From contig NZ_FNCF01000004.1 in the NCBI RefSeq assembly GCF_900100695.1, positions 1 to 64,000 of the forward strand: DNA of 64,000 nt, in the 5' to 3' direction. The position numbers and the translations under genes are program-made. This stretch comes from Klenkia brasiliensis (GTDB lineage Bacteria > Actinomycetota > Actinomycetes > Mycobacteriales > Geodermatophilaceae). The notes beneath the pieces are model-generated. The model had not been told where the DNA came from and did not search any database. It saw nothing but the letters and a program-made list of their open reading frames with translations. Numbering within the stretch: position 1 is the stretch's first letter; every line of letters begins with the position of its first letter. Shown here in pieces: positions 41,079-49,835 of the stretch.

Positions 41079-41612
41079 GTGCCCGAAGAGCTGATCGTGC
41101 TGCTGGACGACGACGGCACCGAGATCGGGACGATGCCCAAGCCGCTGGTGCACCACGGGGACACCCCGCTGCACCGCGCGTTCTCGGCCTACCTGTTCGC
41201 CGACGACGGCCGGCTGCTGGTCACCCGGCGCGCGCTGTCCAAGCAGACCTTCCCCGGCATGTGGACCAACACCGTGTGCGGGCACCCCGGCCCCGGCGAG
41301 GACGACGCCAGCGCGATCGCCCGCCGCGCGTCGGACGAGCTGGGCCTGCGGGTCGACCGGCTGGCCCCGGTGCTGCCCGACTACCGGTACCGCGCGGAGT
41401 TCCAGGGCGTGGTGGAGAACGAGATCTGCCCGGTCTACACCGGCGTCTTCCGCGGCGACCCCGCCCCGGCGGCGGCCGAGGTCGAGGAGTGGGCGCTGCT
41501 GGACTGGGGCGCCTTCCGGACCCGCCAGGACACCGAGGGCGACGCCTGGTCGCCCTGGTGCCGTGAGCAGGCGCGGCTCATCGAGGCGACGGGCCTGCTG
41601 CCCGCCGCCTGA
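41079..41612 (+). CDS. idi: Isopentenyl-diphosphate delta-isomerase, type 1
   Basis: 177 residues, Nudix-like fold. Interconverts IPP and DMAPP. C67 (TNTVCGHPGPGE) and E115 (ENEICPVYTGVF) are the acid-base pair, at almost the same numbers as in E. coli. N-terminal histidines (LVHHGDTPLHRAF) complete the metal site. GTG with a leaderless promoter signature, so it is transcribed apart from the paa genes. Confidence 0.95.
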   Translation: MPEELIVLLDDDGTEIGTMPKPLVHHGDTPLHRAFSAYLFADDGRLLVTRRALSKQTFPGMWTNTVCGHPGPGEDDASAIARRASDELGLRVDRLAPVLPDYRYRAEFQGVVENEICPVYTGVFRGDPAPAAAEVEEWALLDWGAFRTRQDTEGDAWSPWCREQARLIEATGLLPAA

Positions 41613-41618
41613 GGTCGC

Positions 41619-42599
41619 TCAGTCCTCGCGGCGGGGGTCGATGACCAACCGGACGACGCAGCCGTCGCCGTCGGCCAGCGGCGCGGTGGTCATCCGGTCC
41701 ACCGCCCGGCGGGCCAGCCACAGGCCCATCCCGCCGACCGACAGGTCCTCGCCGTGCGCCGGGCCGTAGCCGGCCAGCGGCTCGTCGAAGCCGTGGCCGC
41801 GGTCGGCCACCGCGCACAGCACCCGCTGCTCGGTGACCCACAGCCGGACGTCGACCGGGGGGACGCCGTGCTCGGCGGCGTTGGCCACCACCTCGTCGAT
41901 GGCCAGCACCAGGTCCTCGGCCTCGTCGGGGTCCAGCGGACCGTCGGCCAGGCTCGTGGTCAGCTCGCGCCGCAGCTGGCGCACGCTGCCCACGTCCTCG
42001 ACCTCCAGGGTCGGCGGGGTGGCCTCCAGCGGGTCGGGCCCGGGCGCCGACCACAGCGACCGCAGCACCTCGGCGGGGTCCTTCTGGCCGGGGTTGGGCA
42101 CCACGCCGTCGGCGGTCAGCGACCACGGGTGGCAGGACAGCGCGCGGTCGGTCTCGGGGCCGAGGTCGCCGGGGTCGATCACGCAGTAGTGCGCCACGGC
42201 CCGGCCGTCCAGCACGTGGTTGAGCAGCGCCTCGGTCTGCAACCACGCCGGGACGCCGAGGGAGGTGCGGCCGCTGTCGGTGACCAGGTGCAGCCGGGTG
42301 CCGCCGACCGTCAGCCGGTCGACCAGCGCCGTGTGCCCGGCGATCGCGTCGGGGGCCCTGCCGCCGAGTTCGTCGGGGTCCACCACGTGCACGCCGTCGG
42401 CGCCGAGCCGGTCCAGCAGCGGACCGCGCAGGCCGGGGGCGCAGGCCAGCACGACGGTGCCGCCGTCGGCCAGACCCTGCTGCAGCCGGGGCGCCAGCAG
42501 CTCGGCCGAGCCCGGGCCCGGGGTGCCCAACTGGGCGACGTGCACGTAGCCCGGAGGGACGGCAGCCGTCGACCCGACGACGTCCGTTGGCTCCGACAC
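41619..42599 (-). CDS. RsbA-like regulator: MEDS sensory domain plus anti-sigma-type ATPase domain
   Basis: 326 residues from GTG 42599 (a GTG at 42653 is possible). The N-terminal MEDS-like domain (about 15-200: YVHVAQLGTPGPGSAELLAPRLQQGL, LDGRAVAHYCVIDPGDLG) is the sensory module first seen in DcmR. The C-terminal HATPase_c domain has EAEDLVLAIDEVVANAAEHG (N box) and DRGHGFDEPLAGYGPAHGEDLSVGGMGLWLARR (G boxes), as in RsbW/RsbA serine kinases of partner-switching systems. No sigma factor or antagonist lies next to it. The PP2C-type bacteriophytochrome 3 kb away could counteract it. Confidence 0.83.
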   Translation of the reverse strand: MSEPTDVVGSTAAVPPGYVHVAQLGTPGPGSAELLAPRLQQGLADGGTVVLACAPGLRGPLLDRLGADGVHVVDPDELGGRAPDAIAGHTALVDRLTVGGTRLHLVTDSGRTSLGVPAWLQTEALLNHVLDGRAVAHYCVIDPGDLGPETDRALSCHPWSLTADGVVPNPGQKDPAEVLRSLWSAPGPDPLEATPPTLEVEDVGSVRQLRRELTTSLADGPLDPDEAEDLVLAIDEVVANAAEHGVPPVDVRLWVTEQRVLCAVADRGHGFDEPLAGYGPAHGEDLSVGGMGLWLARRAVDRMTTAPLADGDGCVVRLVIDPRRED

Positions 42600-42706
42600 G
42601 GCACCCTGGGTGCCCGGGATCCCTGGTCGCACACATGCTGCGTCCGATTGCACACCGGCGGGGCGGTGCGCGGTTCAGCCTCCCCGGCGCCGGGCAGCGG
42701 TCGGGG

Positions 42707-43732
42707 ATGACGACGGCCGTCGCGGGGGAGCGCACCGGGTGCCCGAAGCGGATGGTGTTCGGCCCCTGCGGCGGGGTGCGCGACGACGCCCGCTGCGAGC
42801 TCGCCGACCACCCCTGCCCGTTCGTGGCCGCACCGGCGCCGCGGTGGGCCGACCCGGTGCCGGCCCCGGCGCCCCGGCCCGGTGGGTTGCTGGACCGCGC
42901 GGCGAGCGGACCCGTCGTGCTGGCCGACCTCACCGTCACCCCCTTCGACGCCGCATCGGTGCGGGCGGTCGTCGGCGCGCTGGCGGGCGCCGTGGACGCG
43001 GTGCTGGTGGGGGAGCACCAGAACCGGCCCGACCTGCCCCCGGTGCTGCTCGCGCAGGAGGTGCTCGCCGCCGGGGGGCTGCCCTGGACGACGCTGGCCT
43101 GCCGGGACCGCAACCGGCTGGTGCTGGAGCAGGAGCTGGTCGGGCTGGCCCGGGTCGGGGTGGACGGCGTGCTGTGCGTGACCGGCGACGGCCGCGGCCC
43201 GGGGGTGCGTCCGGGCGTCACCCAGGTGTTCGACCTCGACGGCGTGCGGCTGACCGCGCTGGCGGCCGGCACCGGGCTGTCGGTGGCCGTGCCGGAGTCG
43301 CCGGAGGCGGTCCCGGTGGCCGACCGCCCCGGCCGGGTCGCGCTCAAGCAGCGGGCCGGGGCGGCGGTGTGCGTGCTCAACCACGTCTCGACGCCGGCGG
43401 GCGTGGCGGCGTTCGTGGCGGCCGCCCGCGCGGCCGGCGCGACGCTGCCGTTCGTCGCCGGGGTCGCGGTCTACACCGACGAGCGGTCGGCCCGGGTGCT
43501 GCAGGCCTTCCCGGGGCTGCACCTGGACGACGCGGCGGTGACCCGGGTGCTGGCCGCCCCCGACCCGGTGGAGGCGGGCACCGCGGCCGCGGTGGCCGAG
43601 GCGCGGGCACTGCTGGCGGTGCCCGGCGTGGTGGGGGTGGACCTGTCCGGCCTGGCGTCCGACCGCGGCGTGCTGGCCGGGGCCCGGGTCAAGGCCGAGG
43701 TGGCCCGGCGGGTCGTGGAGGGGGAGCGGTGA
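42707..43732 (+). CDS. MetV-MetF-like fusion: Cys-rich MTHFR_C motif joined to a methylenetetrahydrofolate reductase barrel
   Basis: 341 residues from ATG 42707. The start GCPKRMVFGPCGGVRDDARCEL with C12, C21, C30 and C37 matches the MTHFR_C (MetV) domain, which in acetogens is a separate subunit that binds zinc or a cluster. Residues 60-335 look like the MetF barrel: WTTLACRDRNRLVLEQELVGLARVGVDGVLCVTGDGRG holds the folate/FAD T-G-D segment. The family Glu/Phe site near the N-terminus of MetF (E-F-F-P-P) is not obvious. It may be a divergent reductase or a non-FAD folate-binding protein. The next two genes, a methyltransferase and a flavin monooxygenase, follow closely. Confidence 0.72.
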   Translation: MTTAVAGERTGCPKRMVFGPCGGVRDDARCELADHPCPFVAAPAPRWADPVPAPAPRPGGLLDRAASGPVVLADLTVTPFDAASVRAVVGALAGAVDAVLVGEHQNRPDLPPVLLAQEVLAAGGLPWTTLACRDRNRLVLEQELVGLARVGVDGVLCVTGDGRGPGVRPGVTQVFDLDGVRLTALAAGTGLSVAVPESPEAVPVADRPGRVALKQRAGAAVCVLNHVSTPAGVAAFVAAARAAGATLPFVAGVAVYTDERSARVLQAFPGLHLDDAAVTRVLAAPDPVEAGTAAAVAEARALLAVPGVVGVDLSGLASDRGVLAGARVKAEVARRVVEGER

Positions 43733-44499
43733 GCGGGCTGGACAGCGAGGCGATGGAGGACGAGTTCGGCGTCGCCGCGGCGTGGACCGAGGAGGCCGCC
43801 CGCGCGCTCGGCCCGGGGCACGCGGTCCCGGCCGGGTGCCGCGGATCGGGCAGCGTGGGGTCGCTGCGCTGGCTGGCCGACCGGCTGGACCTGGCGCCCG
43901 GCGACCTGCTGGTGGACAGCGGGGCCGGGGTGGGCGGCCCGGCCCGGTGGGTGGCCGGTGACCGCCTGGTCGCCCCGGTGTGCCTGGAGCCGATGGTCGG
44001 CGCGGTGCACGCCTCCCGGCGGATGTTCGGCCTGCCCTCGGCCGTCGCCCTCGCCCAGGCGCTGCCGCTGCGCGACGGGGTGGCCGGCGCCGCGTGGAGC
44101 CTCGGGGTGCTGTGCACGACGGCGGACAAGGCCGGGGCGCTGGCCGAGCTGCACCGGGTGCTGCGGCCCGGGGGCCGGCTCGGCCTGCTGGTGTTCGCCC
44201 AGGTCGTCGACGAGCTGCCCGCACCGCCGCCGGACGGCAACTCCTTCCCGACGCCGGCCGAGCTCGACGCCCTGCTCGGGGGCGCCGGCTTCGACGTCGT
44301 CGACCGCGCGACGGCGGACCTGCACGACAACCCGCCCGGGTGGGAGGACGCCGCGGACGCGGTGGACGCCGAGGTGGCCCGCCGGCACGGCGAGGACCCG
44401 CGGTACCGGCACTCGTTGCAGCAGGCGCAGCGGATGGGTGCACTGCTGTCGGCCGGGGCGCTGCGCCCGGAGCTGGTCGTGGCGGTGCGCCGGGCATGA
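43729..44499 (+). CDS. SAM-dependent methyltransferase, class I
   Basis: 256 residues from GTG 43729, overlapping the MetVF stop (GTGA). SAM site LLVDSGAGVGGPARWVAG is motif I; PVCLEPMVGAVHASRRMFG and LPLRDGVAGAAWSLGVL follow, then LHRVLRPGGRLGLLVFAQV. N-terminal segment FGVAAAWTEEAARALG is not typical of small-molecule methyltransferases. The Cys in CLEP and the Asp-Ser of motif I differ slightly from common forms. Target unknown. Paired with a folate-type protein, so a link to one-carbon metabolism is plausible but not shown. Confidence 0.78.
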   Translation: MSGLDSEAMEDEFGVAAAWTEEAARALGPGHAVPAGCRGSGSVGSLRWLADRLDLAPGDLLVDSGAGVGGPARWVAGDRLVAPVCLEPMVGAVHASRRMFGLPSAVALAQALPLRDGVAGAAWSLGVLCTTADKAGALAELHRVLRPGGRLGLLVFAQVVDELPAPPPDGNSFPTPAELDALLGGAGFDVVDRATADLHDNPPGWEDAADAVDAEVARRHGEDPRYRHSLQQAQRMGALLSAGALRPELVVAVRRA

Positions 44500-44527
44500 G
44501 CGCCGGGCCGCCCGCGTTGGGGCGGGC

Positions 44528-45559
44528 GTGCACGCGGAGGTGGTCGTCGTCGGGGCCGGGCAGGCCGGGCTGTCCGCGGCGTACCAGCTGCGCCGCGAGG
44601 GGACCGACTTCGTCGTGCTGGACGCCGACGCCGCCCCCGGCGGGGCGTGGCAGCACCGGTGGGCCTCGCTGCGGCTGGACCGCGCCAACGGCATCGCCGA
44701 CCTGCCGGGGATGCCGCTGACCGGGGACCCGGCCGAGCGGGCCTCGGTGGCGATGGCCCGGTACTTCGCCGACTACGAGCGCACCTTCGACCTCCCGGTC
44801 CGCCGCCCGGTCGCCGTCCGCCGGGTGACCCGGACCGACGACGGGTTCGCCCTCGCGACGACCGGCGGCACCTGGACCGCCCGGGGCCTGGTCAACGCCA
44901 CCGGTACCTGGTCGCGGCCGTTCTGGCCGGCCTACCCGGGCCGGGACACCTTCCTCGGCCGGCAGCTGCACGCCGCGCAGTTCACCCAGGCCGCCGACTT
45001 CGCCGGCCAGCACGTGCTGGTCGTCGGCGGCGGCATCTCCGCGCTGCAGCTGCTCGTGGAGCTCGCCGAGGTCACCCGGACCACCTGGGTCACCCGCCGG
45101 CCCCCGGTGTGGCGGACCGACGACTTCGACGCCGACGCCGGCCGGGCCGCCGTCGCGCTGGTCGAGCAGCGGGTCCGGGCGGGCCTGCCGCCGGCCAGCG
45201 TGGTCAGCGTGACCGGGCTGCCGGTCACCGAGGAGGTCCGCCGGGCCCGTGCGCGCGGCGTGCTGGAGCGCCGGCCGGCCTTCGACCGGATGACACCGAC
45301 CGGGGTGGCCTGGGACGACCCGGCCGAGGAGCTGGCCGTGGACGTCGTGCTCTGGGCCACCGGGTTCCGGGCGGCGCTGGACCACCTGGCCCCGCTGCAC
45401 CTGCGCGCCCCCGGCGGCGGGGTCGTCGTCGAGGGCACCCGGGTCGTCGCCGAGCCCCGGCTGCACCTGGTCGGCTACGGGCCCTCGGCCAGCACGATCG
45501 GCGCCAACCGGGCCGGCCGGTCGGCGGTCCGCGAGCTGCTGACCACCCTGCGCGGGTGA
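44528..45559 (+). CDS. FAD-dependent monooxygenase (CzcO/FMO type)
   Basis: 343 residues from GTG 44528. FAD motif VVVVGAGQAGLSAAYQL; NADPH motif VLVVGGGISALQLLVELAE; the DAAPGGAWQHRWASLRLDR segment typical of flavin monooxygenases; ATGFRAALDHL near the end. Oxidises an N, S or carbonyl compound with O2 and NADPH. Third of three plus-strand genes (28 bases after the methyltransferase); its end is one base from the bacteriophytochrome gene on the other strand. Confidence 0.85.
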   Translation: MHAEVVVVGAGQAGLSAAYQLRREGTDFVVLDADAAPGGAWQHRWASLRLDRANGIADLPGMPLTGDPAERASVAMARYFADYERTFDLPVRRPVAVRRVTRTDDGFALATTGGTWTARGLVNATGTWSRPFWPAYPGRDTFLGRQLHAAQFTQAADFAGQHVLVVGGGISALQLLVELAEVTRTTWVTRRPPVWRTDDFDADAGRAAVALVEQRVRAGLPPASVVSVTGLPVTEEVRRARARGVLERRPAFDRMTPTGVAWDDPAEELAVDVVLWATGFRAALDHLAPLHLRAPGGGVVVEGTRVVAEPRLHLVGYGPSASTIGANRAGRSAVRELLTTLRG

Positions 45560-45560
45560 C

Positions 45561-47942
45561 CTACCGGTCCGGGCGGGGGCGGTCCTGCTCGTGCAGCCGG
45601 ACGGCGACCAGCGCGACGTCGTCCTCGGCCCGCTCGGGGAGCAGGTCGGCCAGCAGCGTGTCGGCCAGCTGCTCGACCGGCCGGCCGGCCAGCCCGCCCA
45701 GCAGCCGCTGCAGCGCCTCGATGCCCTCGTCGAACACCTGGTCGCGGCGCTCGACGAGGCCGTCGGTGTAGAGCAGCACGGTGGAGCCGCGGTCCAGCAC
45801 GGCCTCGTGCTCCCGCCGCGGCGCGCCCGGGTCGACGCCCAGCAGCAGGTCGGCGCGGCCGCCGTCGCCGAGCAGCCGGGTGCCGCCGTCCTCGGTCAGC
45901 AGCACCGGCGGCAGGTGACCGGCGTTGGACCACACCAGCCGGGTGACGCCCTCGTCGAACTCCGTCGGCGTCTGCTCCAGCCGGGCGACCAGCACCGAGG
46001 CGATGGCCTCCATGCGGAGCCCCGCCACGGCGGCGTCCAGCCGGCGCAGCACCTCGGCCGGGCCGAGGCCGCTGTCGTAGGCGATGCCGCGCAGCAGGCC
46101 GCGCAGCTGGCCCATGACCGCGGCGGCCTCGGTGTCGTGGCCGACCACGTCGCCGATGACCAGCACCGTGGCGCCGTCGGGCTGCACGAACGCGTCGTAC
46201 CAGTCGCCGCCGACCTGCGCCTCGCGGGCGGCGGGCACGTAGCGCACCGCCATCTGCACGTGGTCGGGCTGCGGCGGGTCGGACAGCATGCTGCGCTGCA
46301 GCGTCTCCGCGGCCCGGGCCACCCGGCGGGTGCGGGCGTAGAGGGCCTCGAGCAGGTTGGTGCGCAGCTCGGTGGCCTCGGCGACCTCCGCGGCGGTCCA
46401 GGGCTCGGACCGGCCGTGCACCGTCTCCGACCAGCGCTCGAAGGACTGCCGCGGCGAGATCCGCACGTCGTCGCCCTCGGGGACGACGGTGGCCTTGTGG
46501 TGCGGGTCGCCGCCCCAGTCGATCGAGCGCACCTTCTCCTGCCGCAGCCAGACCACCGACTGGCCCTCGGGCAGCGGGACGACGAGGGCGCCGCAGGCCA
46601 GCTCCACCGGCACGTCGAGCTCGGGGGCGTCGGTCGGCAGCGACTCGCTGGACACCACGTCGACGCGCCGGCCGGCCGCCCACTCGGCGACCTGGGCCGC
46701 CACGGCCTCGGGCACCGGGACCCCGCGGACGGCGGCGTGGCCCTCCAGGTGCACCACCACGCTGTCGGCGGGCACCAGGTCCAGCAGGTCGGGCGTGCCC
46801 AGCAGCGACTCGGCCAGCGGCCGGTCCTGGTCGAGGGTGGCCGCGGTCAGCCAGGCCAGGGTGGAGCGGGCCCGCAGCGCGCGGCGGACCTCCTCCTCGG
46901 CGGCCCGGTCGACCAGCCGCAGCGACAGCGTGGAGCCCAGGAACTCCGCCGCGGCGCGGGTGGCGTAGGGCGGGGCGTGCGGCCCGGCGTAGTGGTGGCA
47001 GGCGATGAGGCCCCACAGCTTGTCCTCGCGCAGCAGCGAGATCGACATGGAGGCGGCCACGCCCATGTTGCCCAGGTACTCGACGTGGATGGGCGAGACG
47101 CTGCGCAGCGTGGAGTAGGTCAGGTCCAGCGGCCGGCCGGTGGCCGGGTGGTCGACCGGCTGCAGCAGGGCGGGGGTGTAGGGCGCCTCGGAGATCAGCC
47201 GGATCCAGTTCTTCTCGTACAGCGCCCGCGCCTGCGCGGGGATGTCCGAGGCGGGGTAGTGCAGGCCCAGGAAGCTGGGCAGCCCGCCGTGCTGGGCCTC
47301 GGCGACGACCTCGCCGTTGTACTCGTCGTCGTAGCGGTAGAGCATCACGCGGTCGAACCCGGTCAGGTTGCGCACCGCGGTGACCGTGACGTCGTAGAGC
47401 TCCTGCAGGTCCGAGGCCCGGTTGAGCTCGGCGATGCTGCTGCGCACGGCCTGGTAGGTGTTCGGGAAGCTGAACGGGCGGGGCCCGAAGGCGGGCTCCA
47501 GCTCGACCACGAGCGTGCTGGCCACCGTGCGGCCCTGCTCGTCGACCCGCTGGTGGGCGTCGTCCAGCCGGCCGCCGCCGTGCACGATGCGGTGCAGGAT
47601 CGCGTCGACCGGCACCGGGGTGCCGTCCAGGTCCAGGGTGAGCTCGACCGGGTTGCGCTCGCGCAGGTCACCGAAGGCGGCCGCGCTGCGGGCCACGGCC
47701 TGCGCGGGCACGGTGCCGATGACCTCGGCCAGCGGCCGGCCCAGCGCCCGCTCCCAGGGCGTGCCGACGACGTCGGCGAGGTTCTCCGAGACCTGCTCGA
47801 CGACCAGGTCGGGCTCGCTGACGGCGATGAGCACGCCGCGGGGCTGGATGCTGCCCGGGATGTGGATGGGCTCGCGCTCGCAGTTGGTCAGGTCCACCGG
47901 CGTACCGGGAGCCAGCCACTGCACGGGCTGGGTGTCGGTCAC
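45561..47942 (-). CDS. bphP: Bacteriophytochrome with PP2C/SpoIIE-type phosphatase output
   Basis: 793 residues from GTG 47942. Photosensory core: PAS with chromophore Cys C21 (LTNCEREPIHIPGSIQPRG), GAF with YPASDIPAQARALY (D233), Y202 and H286 (SVSPIHVEYLGNMGVAAS), H316 in LIACHH, and PHY with the tongue motif PRQSFERW (497-504). A helix (525-552) links to a PP2C domain from about 560: VGGDWYDAF, VIGDVVGHD, LYTDGLVERRD and EDDVALVAV carry the metal Asp residues. This replaces the histidine kinase of classical BphPs. The GTG overlaps the heme oxygenase stop, so chromophore supply is coupled. Red/far-red light should control dephosphorylation of an anti-anti-sigma-like protein, which is not in the window. 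Confidence 0.93.
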   Translation of the reverse strand: MTDTQPVQWLAPGTPVDLTNCEREPIHIPGSIQPRGVLIAVSEPDLVVEQVSENLADVVGTPWERALGRPLAEVIGTVPAQAVARSAAAFGDLRERNPVELTLDLDGTPVPVDAILHRIVHGGGRLDDAHQRVDEQGRTVASTLVVELEPAFGPRPFSFPNTYQAVRSSIAELNRASDLQELYDVTVTAVRNLTGFDRVMLYRYDDEYNGEVVAEAQHGGLPSFLGLHYPASDIPAQARALYEKNWIRLISEAPYTPALLQPVDHPATGRPLDLTYSTLRSVSPIHVEYLGNMGVAASMSISLLREDKLWGLIACHHYAGPHAPPYATRAAAEFLGSTLSLRLVDRAAEEEVRRALRARSTLAWLTAATLDQDRPLAESLLGTPDLLDLVPADSVVVHLEGHAAVRGVPVPEAVAAQVAEWAAGRRVDVVSSESLPTDAPELDVPVELACGALVVPLPEGQSVVWLRQEKVRSIDWGGDPHHKATVVPEGDDVRISPRQSFERWSETVHGRSEPWTAAEVAEATELRTNLLEALYARTRRVARAAETLQRSMLSDPPQPDHVQMAVRYVPAAREAQVGGDWYDAFVQPDGATVLVIGDVVGHDTEAAAVMGQLRGLLRGIAYDSGLGPAEVLRRLDAAVAGLRMEAIASVLVARLEQTPTEFDEGVTRLVWSNAGHLPPVLLTEDGGTRLLGDGGRADLLLGVDPGAPRREHEAVLDRGSTVLLYTDGLVERRDQVFDEGIEALQRLLGGLAGRPVEQLADTLLADLLPERAEDDVALVAVRLHEQDRPRPDR

Positions 47943-48607
47943 GCGGCAGCACCTCGACGTCGAGTCGGCGGGTCGGTCGGGTGGGACGCCCGCTGCTGGA
48001 CGTCGGCGCACCACTGGGCCATCAGGACGAAGGTACGGCGTGCCGCGCCGACGACCACGTCGGCGTCACCCCCGCGGGTCACGTGCTCGCGGGTGGCCCG
48101 GCGGAACGCCGCCCACCGCGCGCCGGTGGCCTCGCCGTACGGGCTGAACGCGCGGACCGGGCCGGCACCGGCCAACCCGGGCAGCGCCGCCAGGTGCCGG
48201 TCGATGAACACCCCGCCCAGGGTGGAGCCCTCGAGCACGTACATCGCGCCCAGCGCCTCGTCGGTGGACGCCGGTGCCGGCACCTCGGGCAGCGGGTCGG
48301 CCGCGGGGACGGCGCCCAGGGCGGCCAGGTCGGCGGCGAACAGGCCCGCCCGCCGCCGGTCGGCCCAGTCCAGGCCCGCGGCGATGGCCGGGTGGGCGGC
48401 GGCCCAGCTGTCCAGGCCCGCCTCGGCGGCCACCCAGAAGGCGTGCATCCGCTGCAGCACCGTCGTCAGGCGGGCCACGGTGAGCCCGTCGTCCATCAGG
48501 TCGAGGGTGTCCTCGAGCTGCTGGTGCTCGGTCGCGGTGGCGGTGCGCAGGCGCCGCATCACGTCGTCGGTGGGGGACTCCCCGTCGGTGCTCGCGTCCC
48601 TCGTCAT
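47939..48607 (-). CDS. bphO: Biliverdin-producing heme oxygenase (BphO type)
   Basis: 222 residues from ATG 48607. H28 (LRTATATEHQQLEDTLDLM) is the heme-ligand His; ALGAMYVLEGSTLGGVFIDRHLAAL is the BphO-type distal helix region (L-E-G-S-x-L-G-G). Opens heme to biliverdin IX alpha, the chromophore of the bacteriophytochrome encoded next. Overlaps bphP downstream (GTGA) and the PucR-type regulator upstream (ATGA), so the three are translationally coupled. Confidence 0.93.
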   Translation of the reverse strand: MTRDASTDGESPTDDVMRRLRTATATEHQQLEDTLDLMDDGLTVARLTTVLQRMHAFWVAAEAGLDSWAAAHPAIAAGLDWADRRRAGLFAADLAALGAVPAADPLPEVPAPASTDEALGAMYVLEGSTLGGVFIDRHLAALPGLAGAGPVRAFSPYGEATGARWAAFRRATREHVTRGGDADVVVGAARRTFVLMAQWCADVQQRASHPTDPPTRRRGAAA

Positions 48608-49740
48608 GAGGCCCTCGACCCTAGAGCAGCCCCGGTGGGGGCGGCAGCCAGCCGGGCCGAGCGGACGGCCAGGTGCAGGGCCAGCCGGTCGCCCCCGTCG
48701 GCGAGGTCCAGGCCGGTGAGCTCGGCGATGCGGCCCAGCCGGTAGTACAGCGTCTGCCGGTGCACGACGAGCTCGGCGGCGGCCCGCTGCGGAGAGGCCG
48801 CCCGGTCCAGCCACACCTCGGCGGTGCGGGTGAGCACCGGGTCGGCCAGCAGCGGGGCGAACGCCGGGTCCGGGCCGTCGAGCCGGACCACCTGGCGCCA
48901 GGCACCGAGCTCGGCCCAGGACGCCACCGGGGCCAGCGCCGGGTCGACCGCGGCCACCCGGGCGGCGTCGGTCGCCTCGGCCCACTGGCGGCGCAGCTCC
49001 CCGCAGCCGGTGCGCGCGGCGGCCACCCCGGCGGTGCTGCCGGCGGGCAGCCGCTGCAGGGCCGCCGCGGACAGCGCGACCGCCGGCCGGGCGTCGCCGC
49101 GGTGCGGCAGCGGGATGAGGACGGCCACCGCGGTGCCCAGGACGGCGGACACCGCACCGGCGCCGGGTGCGGTCCAGCCGGCGGGCAGCCCGGGGTCGGC
49201 GGGGTGCAGCGCGACGACGGCCACCGGGGTGCCCGGGCCCAGTGCCGCGGCCAGCCGGTCGGTCGCCGCGGCGTCGCCGGTGAGCGCGGCGCGCAGGTCG
49301 CCCGCGGGGTCGCCGGCGGCGGGCCGGGTGGCCAGCACCGCGCCCGCCCGGTCGGCGAGCGCCACGGCCTCGGCCAGGCCCGGGGCGTCGGCGGCGTCGA
49401 GGTCGGTGCGGCCCTCGTCGAGCAGCCAGAGCCAGCCGTGCAGCCGGCCGCGGTGGCGCACCGGCAGGCACAGCCGGGTCAGGATCCCGGCCGCCGGGTC
49501 GGCCGGGGTGCGCAGCGGCCCGGTCGCGCGGTCGATGCCGAAGTCGGTGAACCAGCGCCGGGTGGCCGCCGGCGAGCCCCGCGTCAGGATCGAGCGGGTG
49601 CGCACGGCGTCCAGGCCGGTGAGCGCGTCCTCGCCCTGGGCGCAGAAGGCCAGCAGGGTGAAGTCGGGGTCCTCCAGGGTCGCGGGCGCGCCGAGCAGCC
49701 GGGACACCTCGTCCACGATGTCCTGCAGGTCGTCACGCAT
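48604..49740 (-). CDS. PucR/CdaR-type transcriptional regulator
   Basis: 378 residues from ATG 49740. The C-terminal HTH_30 is clear: AEVWLDRAASPQRAAAELVVHRQTLYYRLGRIAELTGLDLADGGDRLALHLAVRSARL. N-terminal GAF-like sensory part with a CdaR-like GGDEF-related middle (LGTAVAVLIPLPHRGDARPAVALSAA). Divergent from the proline genes and similar in position to proline-sensing PucR regulators of actinobacteria, so it probably activates pruBA. It also overlaps bphO, so its own transcript must carry bphO and bphP. TACGAT lies 6 bases before the ATG, a leaderless signature. Confidence 0.88.
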   Translation of the reverse strand: MRDDLQDIVDEVSRLLGAPATLEDPDFTLLAFCAQGEDALTGLDAVRTRSILTRGSPAATRRWFTDFGIDRATGPLRTPADPAAGILTRLCLPVRHRGRLHGWLWLLDEGRTDLDAADAPGLAEAVALADRAGAVLATRPAAGDPAGDLRAALTGDAAATDRLAAALGPGTPVAVVALHPADPGLPAGWTAPGAGAVSAVLGTAVAVLIPLPHRGDARPAVALSAAALQRLPAGSTAGVAAARTGCGELRRQWAEATDAARVAAVDPALAPVASWAELGAWRQVVRLDGPDPAFAPLLADPVLTRTAEVWLDRAASPQRAAAELVVHRQTLYYRLGRIAELTGLDLADGGDRLALHLAVRSARLAAAPTGAALGSRAS

Positions 49741-49746
49741 CAGACG

Positions 49747-49752
49747 ATCGTA
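49747..49752 (-). promoter_or_regulatory. Probable -10 box of leaderless pucR-type gene
   Basis: On the minus strand TACGAT is followed by 6 bases and ATG 49740. This is the only promoter signal I see before the pucR-bphO-bphP unit. Confidence 0.5.
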
Positions 49753-49835
49753 CGAACGACTCCGGACAGCTGTCGCTGGTGACCGCTCCCGCCTCACTCC
49801 TACGGTCGGTGCACCCACTGCTCCTGGAGGTCACC

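Noticed and set aside
49779-49835. Proline dehydrogenase start at GTG 49779
   Set aside because: GTG 49836 has GGAGG at proper distance and fits the family N-terminus; a -10-like TACGGT lies between the two.
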